From the NCBI RefSeq assembly GCF_008065375.1, contig NZ_VJYI01000002.1, positions 868,001-932,000 of the forward strand: DNA of 64,000 bases, written 5' to 3'. The translations under genes and the position numbers were made by a program. The notes below the pieces were generated by a model. The model did not search any database. It was not told the origin of the DNA and saw nothing but the letters and a program-made list of their open reading frames with translations. The first letter of the stretch is position 1, and the number at the start of each line of letters is the position of its first letter. Positions 50,160-57,658 of this stretch are shown piece by piece. This DNA is from Nonomuraea sp. SYSU D8015 (GTDB taxonomy: Bacteria > Actinomycetota > Actinomycetes > Streptosporangiales > Streptosporangiaceae).

Positions 50160-52337
50160 ATGCGTACGTGGGCCAAGGCATCAACCCCTGCCGCCCTTCT
50201 CGCGGTGGCGGTCATGTCTTTCGCCGGCAACGGCACCGCTCTCGCCGACACCTCCGGCGACGCGTCGGTCGGCGGCGGCAACCAGGTCGACCTGCCGATC
50301 TCTCTTCCCATCGACATCAGCGGCAACTCCGTCGCGGCGGCCGGCTCGGCGGAGGCCTCCTCGCAGGGCGGCGCCGAAGTCGTGAACAACGGCAGGACCG
50401 GCATCTCCAACAGGACCTCGGGCGACGCCTCCGTCGGCGGCGGCAACCAGATCAACGCGCCCATCAGCGCCCCGGTCAACGCCTGCGGCAACGCGGTCTC
50501 GCTGTTCGGCAAGTCCGACGCCGGCTGCAAGGGCGGCGCGACGGTCCGCACCCAGGGCAAGGGCGGCGCCGGCGGCAACCGCACGTCCGGCGACGCGAGC
50601 GTCCTCGGCGGCAACCAGGTCACCGCGCCCATCTCCGCCCCGCTGAACGCCTGCGGCAACGCGGTGGCGATCTTCGGCGACGCCACGGCCGGCTGCAAGG
50701 GCGGCGCGAACGTCTTCAACACCGGCGCGGGCGGCAACCGCACCTCCGGCGACGCGAGCGTCCTGGGCGGCAACCAGGCCGTCGCGCCGGTCAGCGCGCC
50801 GATCAACATCTGCGGAAACTCGGTGGCCGTGTTCGGCCGGGCGTTCTCGGGCTGCAAGGGCGGCTCGTCCGTCAGCAACGGCCGTCCGGGGAAGCGGTCC
50901 TACCACAGCGGCCGGGTGCCCGCGGGATCGACGGGCAACGACACCGACGGGCGCTTCGGGGCGGGCAGCGGCAACCAGATCGTGGCCCCGGTCAGCCTGC
51001 CGGTCGACGTCTGCGGCAACGCCGTCGGCAACGCGTCCGCCGGCTGCAAGGGCGGCGCCTCCGTCAAGAACGCGGGCGCGGGCGGCAACCGCACCTCCGG
51101 GCAGTCGGGCGTGCTGAGCGGCAACCAGGCGGTCGCCCCCGTCGCGGCGCCCGTCAACATCTGCGGCAACGCCGCGGCCCTGCTCGGGCACGCGTTCGCG
51201 GGCTGCAAGGGCGGCGCCTCCGTCAAGAGCGGGGGCGCGGGCGGCAACCGCACCTCCGGGCAGTCGGGCGTGCTGAGCGGCAACCAGGCGGTCGCGCCGA
51301 TCGCGGCCCCGGTCAACATCTGCGGCAACGCGGCCGCGGCGCTGGGCGCCTCCGAGGCCCACTGCAAGGGCGGGGCGGGCGTCTCGCGGCAGCACGGCGG
51401 CGGTGGCAACTGGACGTCGGGCAGGGCCGGGGTGCTGGCCGGCAACCAGATCGTGGCGCCGATCGCGGCGCCGGTCAACGTCTGCGGCAACGCCGCGGCC
51501 GTGCTGGGCGACGCCGCGGCCGGATGCCTCGGCGGGGCGCACGTCGGCAAGCCCGACTACGACCGTTCGCACGATTCCCACAGATTCGCCCACGCCGCGC
51601 GGAAGGCCGCGGCGCCCAAGGGCGGGATGCTGCCCATGCTGCCCGCGGTCCCGGCCCTGGGCGGCCTGCAGGGCGTCCCCGCCCTGGGCGCTCTCCAGGG
51701 CGAGGCGCTCCACGGGGTTCCCGCCGTCGGGGCGCTGGAGGGCGTACCGGCCGTCGGGGCGCTGCAGGAGGCCGCCGGAGGCCGGCTGGAGAGCGTCTCC
51801 GGCGTCACCCAGCAGGTGCAGGACGTCCCCGGGGTCACCCGGCAGGTCCAGGAGCTCACCGGTGTGACCCAGCTCGAGGCCGTGTCCGGCGTCACCGAGC
51901 AGGTGCAGGGGGCGGGCTCGACCGCGCTGCCGCTGGTCGAGGACGCGGCCAGGACGTTCGGCCTGCCGCAGCTGCCCGAGCTGCCGGGGCTGCCCGTCCA
52001 GGCGCAGGTACCGGCCAAGGTCGCCAAGCCCGCCAAGCCCGCCAAGGTCGCCAAGAGCTCCAAGGCCGACCGCGCTGACCGTGCCCGTTCCGTCCGCTCG
52101 GCGTCCCCGCTCAGCCCCGCGACCAACCTGGTCACCTCCACCCCGGTCGGCGGCGCCGTGACTTCGGTCACCCACGGCCTGCCCGTCGGCGACATCGGCC
52201 TGATGAGCGCCGCGCAGCCCGCCGGCGTCACCGGGATGAACTCCAGCTCGCTGCTCGCGCTTGTGCTCGGCGCCATGTTCGCCGCTTCGGCGACGCTGTT
52301 CGCGTCGGCCCGCCGGTTCCGGTTCGGTCGTAAGTAA
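50160..52337 (+). CDS. Giant chaplin-like surface protein with eight chaplin repeats
   Basis: 725 aa. The signal peptide ends ALA-D (about residue 29-30). Eight chaplin-type repeats start near residues 38, 93, 149, 202, 270, 319, 373 and 427, each with GNQ, a hydrophobic AP(I/V)(S/A)APxN, CGN and a second Cys (GCKGG). The first repeat has Ser in place of both Cys; repeat 5 has a shortened middle. The tail (about 490-670) has VPALGALQG and SGVTQQVQ-type repeats, then a Lys/Ala/Pro stretch. It ends in a hydrophobic helix with a basic end (SARRFRFGRK). This resembles a sorting signal, but no LPXTG-like motif is seen. Chaplins form amyloid films on aerial hyphae. AGGAG 8 nt upstream fixes the ATG. 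Confidence 0.9.
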   Translation: MRTWAKASTPAALLAVAVMSFAGNGTALADTSGDASVGGGNQVDLPISLPIDISGNSVAAAGSAEASSQGGAEVVNNGRTGISNRTSGDASVGGGNQINAPISAPVNACGNAVSLFGKSDAGCKGGATVRTQGKGGAGGNRTSGDASVLGGNQVTAPISAPLNACGNAVAIFGDATAGCKGGANVFNTGAGGNRTSGDASVLGGNQAVAPVSAPINICGNSVAVFGRAFSGCKGGSSVSNGRPGKRSYHSGRVPAGSTGNDTDGRFGAGSGNQIVAPVSLPVDVCGNAVGNASAGCKGGASVKNAGAGGNRTSGQSGVLSGNQAVAPVAAPVNICGNAAALLGHAFAGCKGGASVKSGGAGGNRTSGQSGVLSGNQAVAPIAAPVNICGNAAAALGASEAHCKGGAGVSRQHGGGGNWTSGRAGVLAGNQIVAPIAAPVNVCGNAAAVLGDAAAGCLGGAHVGKPDYDRSHDSHRFAHAARKAAAPKGGMLPMLPAVPALGGLQGVPALGALQGEALHGVPAVGALEGVPAVGALQEAAGGRLESVSGVTQQVQDVPGVTRQVQELTGVTQLEAVSGVTEQVQGAGSTALPLVEDAARTFGLPQLPELPGLPVQAQVPAKVAKPAKPAKVAKSSKADRADRARSVRSASPLSPATNLVTSTPVGGAVTSVTHGLPVGDIGLMSAAQPAGVTGMNSSSLLALVLGAMFAASATLFASARRFRFGRK
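50274..51555 (+). repeat. Eight imperfect tandem coding repeats (chaplin units)
   Basis: Units of about 160 bp, with recurring GGCAACCAG and TGCGGCAACGC blocks. Units 6 and 7 (51080-51400) are the most alike at the DNA level, sharing long identical runs, so they are probably the most recent duplication. Spacers encode Gly/Asn/Arg/Thr-rich linkers (GGNRTSG). Confidence 0.85.
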
Positions 52338-52413
52338 GGGAATCGGAACGCAGGTAAACAAGCACATACTGGCGCGGCTACTGCTCACGGCCAGTGAGTA
52401 GTCGGCGATAGAT

Positions 52414-52454
52414 GCTTTGCCCGTTCCGGGGGCGCGGCCCGGGGCGGGCAAAGC
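52414..52454 (+). terminator. Strong hairpin after the chaplin-like gene
   Basis: GCTTTGCCCG (52414-52423) pairs perfectly with CGGGCAAAGC (52445-52454), a 10-bp stem with a GC-rich 21-nt loop that can itself fold. It ends the chaplin-like transcript and also faces the end of the convergent DUF5703 gene. Confidence 0.7.
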
Positions 52455-52466
52455 CATGTCCGCGGG

Positions 52467-52652
52467 TCAGAGTGTGCTGCGCACTCGGATGATCTTGCGA
52501 CGTAGCCGTACGTGACGGCTGCCGTCGGGGTGGACCCGTACGCGCGCGAGCTCCCACTGACCGTACTCTGCGTGTTCGGTCAGCAGTTGACGTGCTGCTT
52601 CGCGAGTGAGGTCGCGCGGAATGAAGATATCCATGTAGGAGTAGTCGAGCAC
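52467..52652 (-). CDS. DUF5703 family small protein
   Basis: 61 aa. YMDIFIPRDLTREAARQLLT, then EHAEYGQWELARVRVHPDGS and RHVRLRRKIIR, is the entire DUF5703 domain, a short conserved actinobacterial protein of unknown function. The GTG start gives the usual N-terminal length. It is highly basic at the C-terminus, compatible with nucleic-acid or membrane contact. Divergent from topA. Confidence 0.82.
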   Translation of the reverse strand: MLDYSYMDIFIPRDLTREAARQLLTEHAEYGQWELARVRVHPDGSRHVRLRRKIIRVRSTL

Positions 52653-52842
52653 AACGATTAGTCTCCAGGGTGAGTCAGGGCGCCTTGCCGCTCGATGGGC
52701 TTTATTCTGCGTGCTTGTGGGTGGACCCGGAAGGTAGTGGGTAGCCCGGGGGGAAGGAAATTTCCGCGAGTCGGGTTACCTTTCAGTCTGTGCCGGCTCC
52801 CGGCAGGGGGATTTGCGAGCGAACAGTGAGGTAGGAAGCAGC

Positions 52843-55530
52843 GTGCCAGCCAAGAACGGCAGCACCGGCGGAACACGCCTGGTGATCGTGGAGTCGCCTG
52901 CCAAGGCGAAGACGATCAGGGATTACCTCGGTGCTGGCTACATGGTCGAGTCCAGCATCGGACACATCCGCGACCTGCCGGAGAAGGCCGACGACATCCC
53001 CGAGCAGTACCGCAAGGCGTCGTGGGCGCGGCTCGGGGTCAATGTCGAGCACGAGTTCGAGCCGCTGTACGTCGTCAACCCCGACAAGAGGGCGCAGGTC
53101 AACAAGCTGCGCCAGCTGCTGAAGGACGCCGACGAGCTCTATCTCGCGACTGACGAGGATCGCGAAGGGGAGGCCATCGCCTGGCACCTGCGCGAGGTGC
53201 TCAAGCCCAAGGTGCCCGTGCACCGCATGGTGTTCCACGAGATCACCCCGCAGGCCATCCGCGACGCCGTCGCCAACCCGCGCGACCTCAACCTGCGCCT
53301 GGTCGACGCCCAGGAGACCCGGCGCATCCTCGACCGCCTCTATGGCTACGAGGTCAGCCCGGTCCTGTGGAAGAAGGTCAAGCCGCGGTTGTCGGCGGGG
53401 CGCGTGCAGTCGGTCGCGACGCGGCTGGTGGTGGAGCGCGAGCGGGAGCGCATGGCGTTCACACCGGCTCACTACTGGGACCTGCAGGCGCTGTTCGACA
53501 CCGGCAAGCCGGAGGAGCGGCCGCGTGACTTCACGGCCACGCTGACGGTGGTCGACGGCAAGCGGGTGGCGCAGGGCCGCGACTTCGCCAGCACCGGGCG
53601 GCTCAAGAGCCCCGACGTGCTGCATCTGTCGGAGGAGGCCGCGGGCGCGCTGGCGGGCCGGCTGCGGGGGTCGTCGTTCGCGGTCAAGTCCGTCGAGCGC
53701 AAGCCGTACACACGTAAGCCGTACGCGCCGTTCCGGACGACCACATTGCAGCAGGAGGCCAGCCGGAAGCTGGGGTTCTCCGCGAAGTACACGATGCAGG
53801 TCGCCCAGCGGCTCTACGAGAACGGCTACATCACCTACATGCGTACCGACAGCATCACGCTGTCGGAGACGGCGGTGGCGGCCGCGCGGTCGCAGGCGAT
53901 CAAGTTGTACGGTCGCGAGTACGTCCCGGACAAGCCCCGCGTCTACAGCAGCAAGGTCAAGAGCGCGCAGGAGGCACACGAGGCGATCCGCCCCTCGGGT
54001 GAGGAGTTCCGCACGCCGGGCGAGACCGGGCTGTCGGGCGACATGTTCCGCCTGTACGAGCTGATCTGGCAGCGCACCGTGTCCTCCCAGATGAAGGACG
54101 CGATCGGCGAGTCGGTCACCGTGAAGGTGGGCGGCCGGTCGTCGGCCGGAGAGGACGTCGAGTTCAGCGCGTCCGGCCGGACGATCACGTTCTACGGGTT
54201 CCTCAAGGCGTACGTCGAGGGCGCCGACGACCCGTCGACCGACCGCGACGACTCCGAGAAGCGGCTGCCCAACCTGGCCGAGGGCGACCCGCTCAGCATG
54301 AGCAGGCTCGACGTGGCCGGACACTCCACCAAGCCGCCGGCGCGCTACACCGAGGCGTCGCTGGTCAAGGAGCTGGAGGACCGCGAGATCGGGCGGCCGT
54401 CGACGTACGCCTCGATCATCGGCACCATCCTCGACCGCGGCTACGTGTTCAAGAAGGGCACGGCGCTGGTGCCGTCGTTCCTGGCCTTCGCCGTGGTCAA
54501 CCTGCTGGAGCAGCATTTCGGCAACCTGGTCGACTACGACTTCACGGCCGAGATGGAGAAGGTGCTCGACGACATCGCCAACGACCGGGCGGAGCGGGTG
54601 CCGGAGCTGCAGCGCTTCTACTACGGGTCCGACGGTGACGAGGGCCTGAAGGAGATGGTCACCGACCTGGGCGACATCGACGCCAAGGAGATCAGCTCTT
54701 TCCCCGTCAAGGGGACGGACATCGTCCTGCGGGTCGGGCGGTACGGACCATACCTGGACAGGAACGGTGCCCGGGTCAACGTTCCCGAGGACATGACGCC
54801 CGACGAGCTGACGGCGGAGAAGGCCGAGGAGCTGTTCTCGCGGCCCTCGGGCGACCGGGAGCTGGGGCACGACCCCGTGACCGGGCACATGATCGTGGCC
54901 AAGGACGGCCGCTACGGGCCGTACGTGACCGAGATCCTTCCCGAGCCCGCCGAGGACGAGGCGCCGAAGCGGCGGACGAAGAAGGCCGACGCGCCGAAGC
55001 CCCGTACGAGCTCGCTGTTCAAGACCATGTCGCTGGACACGATCACGCTGGAGGACGCGCTCAGGCTGCTGTCGATCCCGAGGGTCGTGGGCGAGCTGGA
55101 GGGCGAGGAGGTCGTCGCGCACAACGGCAGGTTCGGCCCATACCTGAAGAAGGGGTCCGACTCGCGCTCGCTGGCCTCCGAGGACGACCTGCTGACGGTC
55201 ACGATCGAGCAGGCCAAGGAGCTGTTCGCGCAGCCCAAGCAGCGCGGGCGGGGGCGGGCCGCGGCCGCGGCGCCGCTGCGTGAGCTGGGCAATGACCCCA
55301 ACTCCAAGAATCCCATCGTGGTGAAGGAGGGGCGGTTCGGGCCGTACGTGACCGACGGCGAGACGAACGCCTCGCTGCGCAAGGGCGACACGGTCGAGGA
55401 CATCACGACAGAGCGGGCCGCCGAGCTGCTGGCCGAGCGGCGTGAGCGGGCGCCCGCACCGAAGAAGACCACCAGGAAGGCGCCGGCGAAGAAGGCGCCC
55501 GCCAAGAAGCCGGCGGCCAAGTCGTCGTAA
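52843..55530 (+). CDS. topA: DNA topoisomerase I
   Basis: 895 aa. Toprim domain: LVIVESPAKAKTI and the acidic TDEDREGEAIAWH. The active-site Tyr is about residue 332 in ITYMRTDS. The type IA core continues to about residue 600. The C-terminus has several actinobacterial repeat motifs of the form GRYGPYVTE/GRFGPYL (four or more, from 54730 to 55360) and a final Lys/Ala/Pro-rich tail (KKAPAKKPAAKSS), which in mycobacterial and streptomycete TopA aids processivity. The classical zinc fingers are absent, as expected in this phylum. The GTG start with AGGTAGGAAG before it is preferred over the TTG 10 codons upstream. Confidence 0.97.
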   Translation: MPAKNGSTGGTRLVIVESPAKAKTIRDYLGAGYMVESSIGHIRDLPEKADDIPEQYRKASWARLGVNVEHEFEPLYVVNPDKRAQVNKLRQLLKDADELYLATDEDREGEAIAWHLREVLKPKVPVHRMVFHEITPQAIRDAVANPRDLNLRLVDAQETRRILDRLYGYEVSPVLWKKVKPRLSAGRVQSVATRLVVERERERMAFTPAHYWDLQALFDTGKPEERPRDFTATLTVVDGKRVAQGRDFASTGRLKSPDVLHLSEEAAGALAGRLRGSSFAVKSVERKPYTRKPYAPFRTTTLQQEASRKLGFSAKYTMQVAQRLYENGYITYMRTDSITLSETAVAAARSQAIKLYGREYVPDKPRVYSSKVKSAQEAHEAIRPSGEEFRTPGETGLSGDMFRLYELIWQRTVSSQMKDAIGESVTVKVGGRSSAGEDVEFSASGRTITFYGFLKAYVEGADDPSTDRDDSEKRLPNLAEGDPLSMSRLDVAGHSTKPPARYTEASLVKELEDREIGRPSTYASIIGTILDRGYVFKKGTALVPSFLAFAVVNLLEQHFGNLVDYDFTAEMEKVLDDIANDRAERVPELQRFYYGSDGDEGLKEMVTDLGDIDAKEISSFPVKGTDIVLRVGRYGPYLDRNGARVNVPEDMTPDELTAEKAEELFSRPSGDRELGHDPVTGHMIVAKDGRYGPYVTEILPEPAEDEAPKRRTKKADAPKPRTSSLFKTMSLDTITLEDALRLLSIPRVVGELEGEEVVAHNGRFGPYLKKGSDSRSLASEDDLLTVTIEQAKELFAQPKQRGRGRAAAAAPLRELGNDPNSKNPIVVKEGRFGPYVTDGETNASLRKGDTVEDITTERAAELLAERRERAPAPKKTTRKAPAKKAPAKKPAAKSS

Positions 55531-55552
55531 CCGGTGGCGGCAGGTCGTGACC

Positions 55553-55636
55553 GCCTCGGAGGCTCCGGCGGCCGGGCGTGGCGCCTCGGGAGCTGCGGCG
55601 GCCGGGTGTGATGGCCTCGGAGGCTCCGGTGGCCGC
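55553..55636. repeat. Short tandem repeat after topA
   Basis: Nearly three copies of a 30-32 bp unit beginning GCCTCGG(A/G)(G/A)GCT and containing CGG(C/T)GGCCG, at about 55553, 55582 and 55614. It lies between topA and the metallophosphoesterase gene. Each unit contains GCC and GGC blocks that could fold, so it may serve as a terminator or be a variable-number repeat. Confidence 0.55.
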
Positions 55637-55668
55637 TACGCGCGGTCGCCGGACGTAGCATCGAATAC

Positions 55669-56901
55669 GTGGTGGTCCTGATCTTCGTCGGCGTGATCCT
55701 GCTGGCGCACTATTACCTGTGGCACCGGCTGGTGCGCTCCACCACCGCCCCCGGGCGACTGCGCAAGGCGCTGACCTGGGGTGTGGTGGGTCTCGTCGGC
55801 CTCGTCGTGGCCACGTTCGTCAGCACGCGGATGGAGCTCGGCCACTGGCTGGCCTGGCCGGGCTACCTCTGGTTCGCGTTGATGTTCTACCTGTTCATCC
55901 TGCTCGTCGCGCTGGAGATTCCGCGTGCCGTGGCCGCGTTGTTCCTGCGCCGGGCCGACCGGAAACGCGTGGTCACGCCGGAGCCGGAGCCCGTCGCGGT
56001 GCTGGCGGGCGGGCCGCCGCCCACCGAGGACGAGGAACGGGGCTCGCCGGCGAAGGCCGAGGCGGCGCCCATGAGCAGGCGCCTCTTCCTGGGGCGCACC
56101 ACGGCGGCCATCGCCGGGGCGGGGGCGCTGGGCGCGGTCGGGTACGGCGTGGCGAGCGCCCTGGGCGATCCCGTGATCGAGCGGGTCGGGGTCAGGCTGC
56201 CCAAGCTGGATCCGCGGCTCGGCGGGCTGCGGTTCGCCGTGGTGAGCGACATCCACCTCGGGCCGCTCACGGGCAAGGCACACACCGAGCGCATCGTCCG
56301 TATGATCAACGGGCTCGAGGCCGACGTCGTGGCGATCGTGGGCGACCTGGTGGACGGGTCGGTCGCCGAGTTGGGCGCGCTGGCGCAGCCGCTGAAGAGC
56401 CTCGAGTCCCGATATGGGGCATATTTCGTGACGGGCAATCACGAATACTTCTCCCCGAACGGCTTCGCCGAGTGGATCGAGGAGCTCGGGGAGCTCGGCG
56501 TCCGCCCGCTGCGAAACGAGCGCGTGGAGATCAGGCACCAGGGCGCCGTGCTCGACCTGGCCGGCGTGAACGACCTCAACGGCGTCTCCCAGGGCGACGG
56601 CCCCGACTTCGACAAGGCGCTCGGCAACCGCGACACCAGCCGCTCCACGGTGCTGCTCGCGCACCAGCCGGTCCTCGTGGACCAGGCCGCGCGACACGGG
56701 GTCGACCTGCAGCTGTCCGGGCACACGCACGGCGGGCAGATGGCGCCGTTCAACCTGGTCGTGGGGTTGCAGCAGCCGGTGGTGTCGGGCCTGGCCACTG
56801 TCGACGGGGTGCAGGTCTACGTCACCAGGGGCGCCGGATTCTGGGGGCCGCCGGTGCGCGTCGGGGCCCCGCCGGAGATCACGATGCTGGAGTTGACTTA
56901 G
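55669..56901 (+). CDS. Membrane metallophosphoesterase with internal Tat motif
   Basis: 410 aa. Three hydrophobic helices (about 1-20, 38-55 and 65-90) are followed by a cytoplasmic linker. A twin-arginine motif (SRRLFLGRTTAA, about 141) then precedes another hydrophobic helix, and a calcineurin-like phosphoesterase domain follows (about 180-410). Metal-site motifs are complete: SDIHLG, GDLVDG, GNHEY, and HTHGGQ near the end. The layout implies that the first helices are inserted by Sec and the last helix plus catalytic domain by Tat, placing the enzyme outside. The substrate may be a phospholipid or lipid-linked phosphate. Two GTG codons in a row serve as start; no strong ribosome site. Confidence 0.87.
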   Translation: MVVLIFVGVILLAHYYLWHRLVRSTTAPGRLRKALTWGVVGLVGLVVATFVSTRMELGHWLAWPGYLWFALMFYLFILLVALEIPRAVAALFLRRADRKRVVTPEPEPVAVLAGGPPPTEDEERGSPAKAEAAPMSRRLFLGRTTAAIAGAGALGAVGYGVASALGDPVIERVGVRLPKLDPRLGGLRFAVVSDIHLGPLTGKAHTERIVRMINGLEADVVAIVGDLVDGSVAELGALAQPLKSLESRYGAYFVTGNHEYFSPNGFAEWIEELGELGVRPLRNERVEIRHQGAVLDLAGVNDLNGVSQGDGPDFDKALGNRDTSRSTVLLAHQPVLVDQAARHGVDLQLSGHTHGGQMAPFNLVVGLQQPVVSGLATVDGVQVYVTRGAGFWGPPVRVGAPPEITMLELT

Positions 56902-56968
56902 CGTAATACAGTGGTCACGAGACGCCATCGTGCCGTAGTATCCGCTGGGATACATCTCGGAGGTGGGC

Positions 56969-57517
56969 ATGGCTTCTTCGCCGATGGAGGCGGCGCTGGC
57001 GTCCGACGTGGCCGTCTGGGCCAAACGCGGCGGGCTGCTGTTCAAGCAGGCCCGGCACGCCGCGAGCATGAACCAGAAGGCGCTGGCCAGCGTGAGCGGC
57101 ACCTCCAGGACCACACTGTCGGCCTATGAGCACGGCAGGAAGTCGCCGACGCTCGAGACCGCGGGGCGCATCCTCGACGCGGCCGGGTTCCGGTTGGTGC
57201 TGGAGCCGAAGGTGGAGTTCGCCGCTCGGGGCGAGCGGCCTTTTCATGTGCCGGGCCGGCTGTGGCGGCTGCCGGTCACCGCGGCGCTGGGGGCGGCGCG
57301 GCTCCGCGACCGGGTCTACGACCTGGCCGACCGGGAGGAGCGGCGGGCGGCATACTCGCTGCTGCTGCGCGAAGGAAGCCCGCAGGAGCTGCTCGACCAC
57401 GTCGACGGCGTGCTGCTCGCCGAACTCTGGGACGATCTGGACCTACCACCCGATATACGTGCGGAGTGGGGGGCATTGGTGGAAGAAGCTCGACATGGGG
57501 CCGGAGTTATCAATTGA
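56969..57517 (+). CDS. XRE-family transcriptional regulator
   Basis: 182 aa. HTH_XRE at about 20-85: LFKQARHAASMNQKALASVS, GTSRTTLSAYEHGRKSP and LETAGRILDAAGFRL. A C-terminal half of about 90 residues (PGRLWRLPVTAALG..., DVDGVLLAELWDDL) is of unknown function. GGAGG lies 5 nt before the ATG, so the GTG two codons earlier, which overlaps the ribosome site, is not used. Targets unknown. Confidence 0.87.
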   Translation: MASSPMEAALASDVAVWAKRGGLLFKQARHAASMNQKALASVSGTSRTTLSAYEHGRKSPTLETAGRILDAAGFRLVLEPKVEFAARGERPFHVPGRLWRLPVTAALGAARLRDRVYDLADREERRAAYSLLLREGSPQELLDHVDGVLLAELWDDLDLPPDIRAEWGALVEEARHGAGVIN

Positions 57518-57658
57518 TGATGTTTTCGGGGACCTATTCGAGGTGTGTAACCTGCGCGCGGGGTCGGGGACGTAATACTCTCGGCCACGAGTCGCCGGGA
57601 ATATCCGGCACGTCTCTTGTCCGACCGCTTCTGACCGACACCTGGATAGCCTGAAACC

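Noticed and set aside
50274..51555. Regularly spaced repeats that might suggest a CRISPR array
   Set aside because: The repeats are imperfect, about 160 bp apart, in frame and encode chaplin units. No cas genes are present.
50181..52457. Long minus-strand open frame opposite the chaplin-like gene
   Set aside because: Its repeats mirror the chaplin repeats. The sense strand has a signal peptide, family motifs and a ribosome site, and the antisense has none.
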